NCBI GenBank assembly: GCA_937967405.1
Contig: CALCJV010000021.1
Location: 1-34,608, forward strand
Length of the DNA: 34,608 nt
Direction: 5' to 3'
Origin: an uncultured Chloroflexales bacterium
GTDB taxonomy: Bacteria > Chloroflexota > Chloroflexia > Chloroflexales > Chloroflexaceae
Of the stretch, positions 25,154 to 33,388 are shown piece by piece. The stretch's first letter is position 1. Each line of letters begins with the position of its first letter. Below the pieces are notes generated by a model. That model was not told where the DNA came from. It was given only the letters and a program-made list of their open reading frames with translations, and made no database searches. Made by a program: the position numbers and the translations under genes.

Positions 25154-27487
25154 ATGAATGTACGTTCTTTTCACATAAAGCATCCTCTTTCTTTGTGGCT
25201 AGCGTGGCTCTTGTTGCTGCTCATGCTGCTCCTACTGCCCCTGCCCGCGCATGCACAGGATGCTGTGCCGCCCACCGCCGACCCGACCCTGATGCTAACG
25301 GCAGCGGCGATGCTAAACGGCAACTATGTGCCCCACCGTTGGCTCGCTGTGCAGGTGAGGCTGGCGAACACCGGCCCAGATCGGGTGGTGCAGGTGCAGG
25401 CCCGCCTGCCCAGCGATAGCCCGCCCCGCGCCTACACGCAACAGGTGGTGTTGCCGCAACGTGCGGAGAAGCAGATCACTCTGTATCTGCCGATGCAGAG
25501 CCTTGCCCGCATTGCCCAGATCACGGTTGTCGCTGATTCATCCGCTGCGCCTGTGCTTGCCAGCACCACGCTGGAGCTGTTCCCGCGCAGCGAAGAACGG
25601 CTGCTCGGCATCGTGAGCAATCAGCCGCTCACCCTTGCGCTACCCCGCCGCCAAGATTTGGACAGCTTCCCGTTTGTGGTGGTGTCGCTCGCGCCCGCCG
25701 ATTTGCCAGCTGATCCACGTGGGCTAGATAGCCTGACGATCCTGCTGCTGCACGATACTGACACACGCCTGCTCAGCCCCACCCAACAGCAGGCGTTACG
25801 GGCGTGGGTGGCACGCGGCGGGCATCTTGTGCTTGGCGGGGGCGAGCTGAACCGCGCTACTCCGCTCGGACTAGACCCTGTGCTCCAACCCGCCACGCTT
25901 GGCGCGGAACAGCCGCTCGATGTGCGCCCACTGCGCCTGATGATCCCTGCGCCGCCGTCGCGTCTGGTTGGCAGCCAGCTTACGCCGCTTGTGCCCGCGC
26001 AGCCCTTCGGTGCGCCGGAAGCCCCGCTGTTCGTGCAGCGTATGTATGGCGCAGGCTTGGTGACGCAGCTAGCCTTCAGCCCCACCCACCCCACCCTACG
26101 CGCTTGGGACGGTGCGCCTGCGCTGTGGGCGGGGCTGTTGCAGCCTGCCCGCCTCTACGCCGGCCGCACGGGCCTTGAAGCCGATGCCGATACCATCCAG
26201 CTGCCCTTGATCGCACAAGCGGCCGCCGATCTGCCCGCCAGTGCCCTGCCGCGCTCGTCGCCCGTGTTCGGCTTGCTCGTGGCCTATCTGTTGTGCGTGG
26301 GGCCGGTTTTGGCCGTGCTATTGCGCCGCCTAGATCGGCAGCCGCTCACATGGCAGCTCGTGCCCGCGCTCGCCATGCTGACAGGCGCAGGCGCGACTTC
26401 GCTGGCGATGCAGTTGCGTGCCGATCAGCGCATCGTCAGCCACGCCACACTGCTCGAAGCCACCAGCCCCACTACCGCCCGCAGCCGCACCGCCACGCTC
26501 CTGCTCGCTCCCCAAGCAACCCAGTTTGAGCTGCACCAGTCGCCAGATACGCTGCTGCGCCCGCTCGATGCGGGGCAGTTCGGCAGTGTCATGTTCGATA
26601 GCGTGGGCGATGATCTGGCCCAACAGCGCGATACCCAATCGCTTACAGTAGCGCGTTGGCAGGCGCAAGGTGTTCTTGCTGAGCAGCCCAGCGAGCTATC
26701 TTTGCCCCACGCCGCGATCATTCTCGATCCACAGGGCGTGCGCGTAGAGCTAGACAACGTAAGCGACTCCGCCCTGCGTGAGCTACAGATCAACTACGGT
26801 ACACAGCATGCTACCCTAGCGAGCCTCCCCGCAGGCGCACAGGCAACCGTGCCGCTCGTGAGCAGCGTGCTGGAGCCGCTCCTCCCCGCGAGCAGTGCGG
26901 GCATTGCGGCGCTGGGGCAAGCGGCCGCCCCGCCTGAGCATGTGCCCTTGCTGCCACCTGTGCCGCGCCTTGTGGCCGTGTGGACCGAAGCCACCGCCCC
27001 GCTCACTGTTGCGGCCGATGCCGCCGCCATCCAGTACCGCAGCCTGCTCAGCATGCCCGTCGAACTCAGGGCACAGGGACAGGTGCAAGTACCGGAAGCG
27101 TGGTTTGTGCCTGACTTGAGCTTGAGTGCAGGCGGTGTGCCGTGTACCATCGGTGGGCAGGGGGGGCTGCTGCCCCAAACCGACACGCTGACGCTGACGA
27201 TGCGCCTGCCCGATGCCCTTGCCGCACTTGACCCAGTGAGCCTGCGCGTCAGTTTCCAAAGCAGTGGAGTTGCCGCACTCGATAGGGCTAGGGTGCGCCT
27301 GTACGATTGGCAACAGCACCGCTTGCAAGCCGAAGCCCACCCAGTGCTGCCGCCGACCATCAGTCAGCAGGTAGCTGCGCCCCAGCGCGTGGTGCAACAC
27401 GGGCGCGTAGTATTCGTGTTTAGCGGCGCAATCACCGATCTGGGCTGTGTGCGCCCCATGCTTGCATTGCAAGGAGTGCTACCGTGA
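25154..27487 (+). CDS. Large membrane protein with GATase-like extracytoplasmic domain
   Basis: 777 aa. The N-terminal signal helix (about 12-35) ends near AHAQ. A beta-sandwich-like region follows (about 45-145, VQVRLANTGPDRVVQVQARLP). Residues about 150-310 resemble the class I glutamine-amidotransferase-like fold used as a binding domain: LDSLTILLLHDTDTRLLSPTQ then LRAWVARGGHLVLGGGE. No catalytic Cys is evident. Two membrane helices follow (about 371-390 and 402-421), then a long beta-rich extracytoplasmic tail. Similar proteins accompany ABC-2 permeases, and here the stop overlaps the GTG of a permease by 4 bases, so the two are translationally coupled. No ATPase is next to them. The function is unknown. 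Confidence 0.6.
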   Translation: MNVRSFHIKHPLSLWLAWLLLLLMLLLLPLPAHAQDAVPPTADPTLMLTAAAMLNGNYVPHRWLAVQVRLANTGPDRVVQVQARLPSDSPPRAYTQQVVLPQRAEKQITLYLPMQSLARIAQITVVADSSAAPVLASTTLELFPRSEERLLGIVSNQPLTLALPRRQDLDSFPFVVVSLAPADLPADPRGLDSLTILLLHDTDTRLLSPTQQQALRAWVARGGHLVLGGGELNRATPLGLDPVLQPATLGAEQPLDVRPLRLMIPAPPSRLVGSQLTPLVPAQPFGAPEAPLFVQRMYGAGLVTQLAFSPTHPTLRAWDGAPALWAGLLQPARLYAGRTGLEADADTIQLPLIAQAAADLPASALPRSSPVFGLLVAYLLCVGPVLAVLLRRLDRQPLTWQLVPALAMLTGAGATSLAMQLRADQRIVSHATLLEATSPTTARSRTATLLLAPQATQFELHQSPDTLLRPLDAGQFGSVMFDSVGDDLAQQRDTQSLTVARWQAQGVLAEQPSELSLPHAAIILDPQGVRVELDNVSDSALRELQINYGTQHATLASLPAGAQATVPLVSSVLEPLLPASSAGIAALGQAAAPPEHVPLLPPVPRLVAVWTEATAPLTVAADAAAIQYRSLLSMPVELRAQGQVQVPEAWFVPDLSLSAGGVPCTIGGQGGLLPQTDTLTLTMRLPDALAALDPVSLRVSFQSSGVAALDRARVRLYDWQQHRLQAEAHPVLPPTISQQVAAPQRVVQHGRVVFVFSGAITDLGCVRPMLALQGVLP

Positions 27488-28470
27488 ACCAACCAGCCCT
27501 AGCGGCCCTGCTCGCCAAAGAGTTCCGCACCCAGATGCGTGGCAGCCGTCCGGCGGTGTTGCTGGCCAGCTACCTTGCGCTGCTGCTACTCGCATTGTTC
27601 TGGCTGTACCAGACGCTTGTTGGACAGGTGCAACAGGGTGTGCCCTTGATTGGCCCCCAGATTGGGCAAGCCTTGTTTGTCGGCTTGACGCTAGCAGTGC
27701 AACTGTTGCTGGTGTTCCTTGCCCCCGCCACCACGCTCAACAGCATCAGTAGCGAACATGAACGCCACACCTACGATATACTGCTGGCAACCCCGCTTTC
27801 GGCGGCGGGCATGGTTCTTGCGAAGCTGCTGGTGGGTGTAGCTTTTGTGGGCTTATTGATTATCGCCGCGTTACCGCTCTACAGCATCGTGGTCCTGTTT
27901 GGGGGGGTAGCGGTGGGCGATCTGGGGCGGGTTGTACTAACTGTCATCATCACGGCAATCACCGGCTGTACACTGGGCTTGGTGTGTTCCGTCCTCACCC
28001 GCCAAACTTACACCGCTACGCTGCTGTGTTACACGGTGCTGGTTGCAGTTACAGCGGGCACGCTGTTCGCCGCGAACATCTGGAGCGCACTGCATGGGCT
28101 TGCGTCCGCACCGAGCAGCTACCTCGTGGCCAATCCGGTATCGGCGATTGCGTCAGCATTGGGCCAGTCGCCGCCGCCGGGTATTGTCACCGTGAATGCG
28201 CTGCGTCCGGCAACACTGCTCGGCTTGCTTACCCGTGGCAGCCTCAACCTGAATGTCAACGAACTCGCGCCGCCCTTCTTCCGAGCTACATGGCTGCTCT
28301 ACAGTGGCGTGGCATTGAGCCTGACGTGGGTGGCATTGCATACCGTTGAAGCCCACCAACACCGCCGCTTGCTGCGCTTCAGCCGCAGCGATGCGTGGCT
28401 ACTCGGCTTGCTGGTGCTGTGGTCTACGCTCGGCTGGGCCACGCAGGCGTGGTGGCAGGCGGGACTGTAA
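27484..28470 (+). CDS. ABC-2-type transporter permease
   Basis: 328 aa. The N-terminus (ALAALLAKEFRTQMRGSRPAV) is the cytoplasmic elbow typical of ABC-2 permeases, followed by about six to seven membrane helices. The conserved coupling segment SSEHERHTYDILLATPLSAAGMVLAKLL matches the common E-R-x-x-x-T-x-E/D-x-L-L-x-T-P-L-S motif. The GTG start overlaps the stop of the upstream gene (GTGA). An ATP-binding subunit must come from elsewhere, because none lies in the flanks. The permease and the upstream GATase-like protein probably form one complex. Confidence 0.85.
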   Translation: MNQPALAALLAKEFRTQMRGSRPAVLLASYLALLLLALFWLYQTLVGQVQQGVPLIGPQIGQALFVGLTLAVQLLLVFLAPATTLNSISSEHERHTYDILLATPLSAAGMVLAKLLVGVAFVGLLIIAALPLYSIVVLFGGVAVGDLGRVVLTVIITAITGCTLGLVCSVLTRQTYTATLLCYTVLVAVTAGTLFAANIWSALHGLASAPSSYLVANPVSAIASALGQSPPPGIVTVNALRPATLLGLLTRGSLNLNVNELAPPFFRATWLLYSGVALSLTWVALHTVEAHQHRRLLRFSRSDAWLLGLLVLWSTLGWATQAWWQAGL

Positions 28471-28477
28471 GTGGTGC

Positions 28478-28515
28478 TAGAGGGTCAGGGGTCAGGTCCT
28501 AAGTGTTAGGTGATC
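28478..28515. repeat. G-rich intergenic tract (AGGGTCAGGGGTCAGG)
   Basis: Short tract of AGGGTCAGGGGTCAGG and TAAGTGTTAGG between the convergent permease and Kelch genes. It is related in word content to the tracts at 6561 and 22167. Confidence 0.45.
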
Positions 28516-28545
28516 GCTGAATTCTGTCTCTTGATCTCCGACCTC

Positions 28546-29979
28546 CTATTTGTCGGAGTTAAACGGCAACACCATTGTGTAGATCACGCGCATTTGTTGG
28601 AGGGTGCTGCTGTCTGACGCATTTGGGTCTGCACTTAGGACATACAGCAGGTTGTCGCGCACAGCAACGGCGGGTTGCTCGCCGAGCGGTACAAGCGGAT
28701 CATTCTCCTGATAAATCTCCCACGAGTCGCGCCGAAAGTTAAAGTAGAGCGGGCTATTCACTTCACGCCCACCTAACACAATCAGGTATTCGCCGAGCGC
28801 AGCTAGCTCAAAGTAGCTCAACGCTGTGGGCAAAGGCGAAGCCATCGCCCGCCACACCTCGCGGGTTGGATCGTAAATCTCGCCTTGCCCAAGAGCTTGC
28901 CCATCTGCACCCACCCCACCGAAGACGAAGATTTGCCCATCGGCAACAGCAACGCCCATATACGCTCGGGCGGTGGTCATTGGTGCGGCTGCACTCCATG
29001 TATCGCGGTCAGGATCATACACAAAGGTAGTATCAGTCACGGCCGAGCCATCCCACCCGCCGATCAGGTAGAGCTTGCCCTCAAAGGCAACCAAGCCGTA
29101 GCCACTGCGCGGGGCGGGCAGGCTCGCGGCCGTACTCCACGTATTTTGCACTGGATCGAAAATTTCAAGGACATCGCTCACGCTGCCATCGGCCCGCTCG
29201 CCGCCGGGTACATGGATTTTGCCATTCAGCACGGCCCCGTGTACGTGCTGCACGGCCGTTGGCTTGTTGGCTTGGGCCCGCCATGTGTCACTCTCCGGAT
29301 TGTATTGCCATACGGCATTGGTTACGCCAGCGGCATTCGCGCCACCTAGCACATACATCATCCCGCCGGTGATGCTTGCAGCGGCGGCTCGTTGCTCGGC
29401 TCCGAGCGGCTTGAGCTGCTGCCACTGCGGGCGCGGTGCAGCCACCACCGGCCCTGAGCCGGAACCTCCTTGCGCCACCGTAGGCACGCTTGGCTGCACT
29501 GGGGCGACCGGCGGTGAGTTTGATTGTGTAGCGAACACGACCAACCCTATCGTAACTAGTAGCGCAATCCCAGCCACTGCCAGCCACACCCACGAGCGGT
29601 TGCTGCGTGGTGACACGGATGGGGTGACCGGCGCGGCGGCACTCGGCGGGGTGGGGTGGGCCGGTGGGGCGGTACTCGCCGGAGCAGGCGTAGCTTCGGC
29701 TGGCTCCGCCGCACCATTGCTGGGCGAGTCCTCAACATCGGCAACAGCAACGGCGGGTTGGGCAATATCCACACTAACTACGCCCGTCCGCACGGCATAT
29801 AGCGTCGCTTCGGCCCGCGACGCAACCCCAATCTTGCCAAAGATGTTCCGCACATGCACTTTGACAGTATTGACACTAATGCCAAGATCATTGGCTATTT
29901 GTTGATTTGTTGAGCCATTGGCAACATAAGCCAGTATCTCGCGTTCGCGTTCACTCAATTGTGGCGTGGTATCAGTCAT
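28546..29979 (-). CDS. LuxR-type HTH / transmembrane / Kelch-repeat protein
   Basis: 477 aa from ATG 29979. Residues about 7-65 form a LuxR-type DNA-binding domain: LSEREREILAYVANGSTNQQ, then IANDLGISVNTVKVHVRNIF and KIGVASRAEA. A Pro/Ala-rich linker follows (about 75-125). One membrane helix (SWVWLAVAGIALLVTIGLVV, 129-150) comes next, then an external region (190-477) of about five Kelch repeats, for example MMYVLGGANAAG, KLYLIGGWDGSAV and QIFVFGGVGADGQ, each followed by YDPxxDTW-like words. By topology the DNA-binding part is cytoplasmic and the beta-propeller outside, so it is probably a membrane-tethered one-component regulator. It has no receiver domain. The ligand and targets are unknown. 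Confidence 0.85.
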   Translation of the reverse strand: MTDTTPQLSEREREILAYVANGSTNQQIANDLGISVNTVKVHVRNIFGKIGVASRAEATLYAVRTGVVSVDIAQPAVAVADVEDSPSNGAAEPAEATPAPASTAPPAHPTPPSAAAPVTPSVSPRSNRSWVWLAVAGIALLVTIGLVVFATQSNSPPVAPVQPSVPTVAQGGSGSGPVVAAPRPQWQQLKPLGAEQRAAAASITGGMMYVLGGANAAGVTNAVWQYNPESDTWRAQANKPTAVQHVHGAVLNGKIHVPGGERADGSVSDVLEIFDPVQNTWSTAASLPAPRSGYGLVAFEGKLYLIGGWDGSAVTDTTFVYDPDRDTWSAAAPMTTARAYMGVAVADGQIFVFGGVGADGQALGQGEIYDPTREVWRAMASPLPTALSYFELAALGEYLIVLGGREVNSPLYFNFRRDSWEIYQENDPLVPLGEQPAVAVRDNLLYVLSADPNASDSSTLQQMRVIYTMVLPFNSDK

Positions 29980-30061
29980 TGGTTTTTTTCTCTGCAACAA
30001 GCACCCATAATCATTGGTGGGTAAACACGCTGCCCCCGAAAGACGCATTGCATCTAAGCAT

Positions 30062-30067
30062 ATTATA
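30062..30067 (-). promoter_or_regulatory. -10 hexamer TATAAT for the LuxR/Kelch gene
   Basis: A minus-strand TATAAT about 85 nt before ATG 29979, preceded by GTG. No clear -35. Confidence 0.4.
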
Positions 30068-30094
30068 CACGACCCACACGCCTTGCGAGGTAGG

Positions 30095-32167
30095 CTAGCG
30101 AGCTGATGCAGCTGGGCGTACCTCGATAATCACGATCCCATCTTGCGCGTAGATAGTCCGAAAGCGTTGCGGATCGCTAAACAGAGCCGGTGTCAGGGGC
30201 GCAGAATTGGCTCCGAGATAGATGTGGGTGATGCCTTGCCGGGCGATCAAGTCTGCCAGTTGGGCTTCTTGCCCGGCAGTATACTGCCCCACCAAGCGGC
30301 TATCGGCATGGATTTGGGCTACGTATTCTGGCGCAGCATAGGTATAGATTGCCGGTGGCAGGTTGCTTGATCGCCCCGTGTAAGGCAAGAGCCAGTAGCC
30401 GCCATCGGTGCCCCGATCAAGGTTCGGAAACCAAGGCGTGCTGTTAATCAAAAAGCGGGCATTGCTCGGCGTGTGTGTTGCAACCCAATCAAGTGCAGCT
30501 CGATCAGCCGGCGTAGCAAAGACTGTGGCGGGATTGACCACCCGCCGCCCTTGCCAGCCGCCCCACACGAGCACCCCAAGCAGGAGCAGCGCGGTTGCAT
30601 AGGGCAACATGGGTTGGAAGCGGGGCAGGCGTGTGTGCAGTGTTTCGTAAGCCAGCACCACCCCACCACCAAGCGCAAGGGCGAGCGGGATGAACAACGT
30701 AATTACAATGACCTCATTGGTCATCAGCCAGAAATACGGAACCCACGTGGTATACGGATTCAACAGCGTCAGCCCGCCCCCCCCCAGAGCTATCACCCAG
30801 CGGCGGGCAAGCAGGCCATTGATGAGCAGGATCAATCCGGCGGCAGGCAGCAGTACTGGCAGCAGCCCCGGATTGGCCATCAGCACCAGTAGCACCGTCC
30901 AGCATACAATCACAGCGGCCGCCCGCTTGCGGCGAGCAACGGCCCACCCAAGCGCAAGCAGCGCACCGGCCACCAGCCAACGGGTTAGACCAGCCCACAG
31001 CAAGCCGGTGTTGAGCTTGTTGTAGTCGCCCCCGCCGACGAGTGAGGTGGGCTGGGCAACGGCTGGCGCAAGCCGTTCGAGCAGCAGCACTGCGCCCCAC
31101 GGAGCTGCAAGCAGGGCAACCCCGAATGCGACCAAAAGGGCGGCGCGGGCCCGTTGCCAAATCTGGGCGGCGGGGGTGTCCAGCATCCAGAGCACGGTCA
31201 GCACGCCGAGCAAAGCGAGCGTCATCAGCAGGACGCGGAAGTGAATAATACTCAGCGCAGCTAGCAGCAGCGCACTGAAGCTGCCCATGCGCCACGTTGG
31301 GTGGCGTAGCCATGTGTGCCAGCAAATCGCAATGGCAGGCAAGAGCAGCAAGCCCGTAAGTTGCGTATATCGCCCCCAGCTGAGGTAGTAGGCGGGCATA
31401 ATTGCAAGCACCCCCACCACAATCGCGGCCGCGATGCCCGCTAACGGCCTGCGCCATAGCAGCGTGGCTAGGGCCGCACATGTCAAGCTGTGCAGGGCAT
31501 TGATGATCTGCCCCGCCCAGAGCATGACATCTGGCAGGGGCAGATCGGAGACTTGCCACGCCACCGCTAGTAGCGCATGGTAGCCCCAGTGATAGGGCAA
31601 GTTGGTGATCGGCAGATAGGGCTGTAAATCGTAAGGGGCGCGGCCCTGCTCACCCGCAATGCGGATCAACAGTGCGTGATGCACTGAGTCAACCCACGGC
31701 GGAAAGGCTAAGCCACTACTCTGCACAAAACGCACCCACAGCGTACCCGCCAGCACCACACTCAGCCCGATCCAGCCCCAGAGCTGGGTCTGAGTGGGCT
31801 GAGTGGGGGGGGGATACCATACACTCATCAGGGCGGCAGCGGTGCAGCCTGCAATCATCACGAGCCATAGCGCGGCGGGAATACTCACACCGAGTGGGGT
31901 TGTCCACGCGAGGAGTAGCACCGGACAGGCCATACTCAGGGCGAGCCATAGCGCGGGGCGGGCAAATGGCGCGAGCTGCTCGCGGATGCCGAGCCACCGT
32001 TCGAGCAGATAGCCGGGCGCAAACAGCAAGCCCCCTAACAGAACCATAAAACGACCCAGTGGGCCGCTTAGGGCAAGCACCAGCAGGCAGCACCCGCCCA
32101 CAATCAAGAGCCGACGTGGGGTGACAAGGGGCGACAGTGCGACGGGTTGTGTGGCGGGTGTATCCAT
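30095..32167 (-). CDS. Large multi-spanning GT-C-like membrane protein
   Basis: 690 aa from ATG 32167, with about 14 hydrophobic helices and a soluble tail of about 150 residues. The first external loop has PPWVDSVHHALLIRIAGEQG with an acidic and His residues, followed by LPITNLPYHWGYHALLAVAW. Such loops are typical of uncharacterised GT-C/DUF6541-type glycosyltransferase-like proteins. The tail has DRAALDWVATHTPSNARFLINSTPWFPNLDRGTDGGYWLLPYTGR and RQGITHIYLG, which occur in the C-terminal domain of related proteins. The frame is open to 32491, but that part runs antisense through the start of rpn. ATG 32167 follows a TGCTATACT -10 by only about 10 nt, so the mRNA may be nearly leaderless. 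Confidence 0.65.
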   Translation of the reverse strand: MDTPATQPVALSPLVTPRRLLIVGGCCLLVLALSGPLGRFMVLLGGLLFAPGYLLERWLGIREQLAPFARPALWLALSMACPVLLLAWTTPLGVSIPAALWLVMIAGCTAAALMSVWYPPPTQPTQTQLWGWIGLSVVLAGTLWVRFVQSSGLAFPPWVDSVHHALLIRIAGEQGRAPYDLQPYLPITNLPYHWGYHALLAVAWQVSDLPLPDVMLWAGQIINALHSLTCAALATLLWRRPLAGIAAAIVVGVLAIMPAYYLSWGRYTQLTGLLLLPAIAICWHTWLRHPTWRMGSFSALLLAALSIIHFRVLLMTLALLGVLTVLWMLDTPAAQIWQRARAALLVAFGVALLAAPWGAVLLLERLAPAVAQPTSLVGGGDYNKLNTGLLWAGLTRWLVAGALLALGWAVARRKRAAAVIVCWTVLLVLMANPGLLPVLLPAAGLILLINGLLARRWVIALGGGGLTLLNPYTTWVPYFWLMTNEVIVITLFIPLALALGGGVVLAYETLHTRLPRFQPMLPYATALLLLGVLVWGGWQGRRVVNPATVFATPADRAALDWVATHTPSNARFLINSTPWFPNLDRGTDGGYWLLPYTGRSSNLPPAIYTYAAPEYVAQIHADSRLVGQYTAGQEAQLADLIARQGITHIYLGANSAPLTPALFSDPQRFRTIYAQDGIVIIEVRPAASAR

Positions 32168-32177
32168 GCTAATGTGT

Positions 32178-32186
32178 AGTATAGCA
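32178..32186 (-). promoter_or_regulatory. Extended -10 TGCTATACT directly before the ATG at 32167
   Basis: The minus strand reads TGCTATACT. With a usual 6-7 nt to the start of transcription, the leader would be about 4 nt. Confidence 0.45.
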
Positions 32187-32195
32187 GGTTTCCGC

Positions 32196-32225
32196 TTGAC
32201 ATCGGCGTAGCTGTAAGCGTATACT
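32196..32225 (+). promoter_or_regulatory. Promoter of the rpn gene (TTGACA-N18-TATACT)
   Basis: Consensus -35 TTGACA at 32196-32201 and -10 TATACT at 32220-32225, spacer 18. The transcript would start about 40 nt before ATG 32273. It lies back to back with the minus-strand promoter at 32178. Confidence 0.65.
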
Positions 32226-32272
32226 TGTGCTAGATACTCGAACTGCTTAAGCGTAACGATCAAGCGTGCATC

Positions 32273-33379
32273 ATGATGGATGAAACCCTGCTGCCGACCC
32301 CGCCTGATGATTTTGACAATGCGTGGAAAGAAGCACTCGAAACGTTCTTTCCAGAGTTTCTTGCGTTCTTTTTGCCGGAAGCAGCGGCAGCAGTTAATTG
32401 GGACAATGGCTATACTTTTCTCAATACGGAACTGCGCCAGATGTTTCCTGAAAGTGAGATCAAACGCCGCCACGTAGATGTGTTGGTACAACTCACCCTC
32501 AAAACCGGTGATGCGCTACAGGTATTGACCCATGTCGAGGTGCAGAGCCAGAGTGAGGACGGCTTTGAGGAACGCATCGCCGAATACCAGTTTCGGCTGC
32601 GGGCCCGCTACAAACGCAATGTAGCGGTGTTGGTGGTACTAGGCGATGATCGGCCCAACTGGCGACCGGACACCTATACCAGCGAGCTGTGGGGCACGAA
32701 AATCACATTGACCTACCCAGTCGTGAAGCTGCTGGATTATCGTGAGCGCATAGACGAACTGCGCCGTAGCAGGAATCCTTTTGCGGTAATTGTGCGGGCC
32801 CACCTTGCCACGTTAGAGACGCGCCACAATGGGCAACAGCGCAAGCGCAGCAAGTTCGCGTTGGTGCGCGAATTGTATGAGCAAGGCTATACCTCTCAAC
32901 AAGTAAGCCAGTTATTCCTGTTTATAGATTGGTTGTTGAAGCTCCCCGCTGAACTTGAACAGCCATTTTGGGATGAATTACATGCCTACGAGGAGGAAAC
33001 AAAAATGCCATATATCACCAGTGTCGAACGGCTCGGCATCCAGAAGGGCTTGCAGCAAGGTCTTGAACAGGGCTTGCAGCAAGGTCTTGAACAGGGCTTG
33101 CAGCAAGGTCTTGAACAGGGCTTGCAGCAGGGGCGCGAGGAGGGGCGCGAGGAGGGGCGCGAGGAGGGGCGTGTGCAGGGCTTGCGCGATGGCATCCAGC
33201 TTGCGCTTGACCTCAAATTCGGGGCAGCGGGCGTGGCCCTCATGCCCGACATCGCCCGCATCCACGACCCCGATCTCCTCGCGGCAGTGCTGGCCGCCAT
33301 TAAGCCTGCCGCCACCCCAGCACAGGTGCAGTCTGTCTATCGCTCCCAGCTGCCCCCGCCCCGCCCAGCCGACGAGTAG
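32273..33379 (+). CDS. rpn: Rpn-family PD-(D/E)XK nuclease with GLQQGLEQ repeat tail
   Basis: 368 aa. Rpn proteins (RpnA-like, often annotated as recombination-promoting nuclease or putative transposase) are DNA endonucleases; some act as anti-phage toxins. The nuclease core is visible: RRHVDVLVQL with Asp69, then LTHVEVQSQ with Glu89 and Gln91 (D...ExQ form), followed by the helix FEERIAEYQFRLRARYKR. The C-terminal part starts with MPYITSVERLGIQKG and has three 24-bp repeats (GLQQGLEQ) and three 12-bp repeats (GREE), then DGIQLALDLKFG and DPDLLAAVLAAIK. No ribosome site precedes ATG 32273, whereas the internal ATG at 33005 has a perfect one, so the short C-terminal form should be made efficiently. 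Confidence 0.88.
   Translation: MMDETLLPTPPDDFDNAWKEALETFFPEFLAFFLPEAAAAVNWDNGYTFLNTELRQMFPESEIKRRHVDVLVQLTLKTGDALQVLTHVEVQSQSEDGFEERIAEYQFRLRARYKRNVAVLVVLGDDRPNWRPDTYTSELWGTKITLTYPVVKLLDYRERIDELRRSRNPFAVIVRAHLATLETRHNGQQRKRSKFALVRELYEQGYTSQQVSQLFLFIDWLLKLPAELEQPFWDELHAYEEETKMPYITSVERLGIQKGLQQGLEQGLQQGLEQGLQQGLEQGLQQGREEGREEGREEGRVQGLRDGIQLALDLKFGAAGVALMPDIARIHDPDLLAAVLAAIKPAATPAQVQSVYRSQLPPPRPADE
33005..33379 (+). CDS. Internal in-frame short Rpn product (gene within gene, 124 aa)
   Basis: The ATG at 33005 lies in frame in rpn (codon 245) and is preceded by AGGAGG with 8-nt spacing, the best ribosome site in this region. The product MPYITSVERLGIQKGLQQG... lacks the nuclease and consists of the repeat helix plus the C-terminal helical region. 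In E. coli, Rpn loci are known to encode a short C-terminal protein from an internal start that inhibits the full-length toxin. Here this is inferred from the ribosome site alone, but the same ribosome site, start and coding sequence are kept in the tandem copy downstream. Confidence 0.65.
   Translation: MPYITSVERLGIQKGLQQGLEQGLQQGLEQGLQQGLEQGLQQGREEGREEGREEGRVQGLRDGIQLALDLKFGAAGVALMPDIARIHDPDLLAAVLAAIKPAATPAQVQSVYRSQLPPPRPADE
33047..33178 (+). repeat. 24-bp and 12-bp tandem repeats in rpn
   Basis: Three identical 24-bp units (33047-33118, encoding GLQQGLEQ) and, after GLQQ, three identical 12-bp units (33131-33166, encoding GREE), then GRVQ. All are multiples of three, so changes in number keep the frame. 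The downstream copy has two 24-bp units and one 12-bp unit. Confidence 0.9.
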
Positions 33380-33388
33380 ATGTGTGCA

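Larger units (their letters stand above)
32985..33379 (+). repeat. Direct repeat copy 1 (3' module of rpn)
   Basis: A 395-bp unit from CCTACGAGGAGGAAAC to the rpn stop, repeated at 33389-33732 after a 9-bp spacer. The 51-bp length difference is fully explained by one 24-bp unit, two 12-bp units and one codon near the end. Confidence 0.9.

Noticed and set aside
30095-32491. Longer 798-codon version of the GT-C-like membrane protein
   Set aside because: The extra 108 codons lie antisense to the rpn start and cross its promoter, and they show no membrane or family features. ATG 32167 directly precedes the hydrophobic part.
33047-33178. Short regular repeats suggesting a CRISPR array
   Set aside because: The repeats are contiguous without spacers and encode an in-frame peptide repeat (GLQQGLEQ, GREE).
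32273-33379. Insertion sequence or active transposase
   Set aside because: Rpn-family proteins are often labelled putative transposase, but no terminal inverted repeats or target duplications were seen around the locus.
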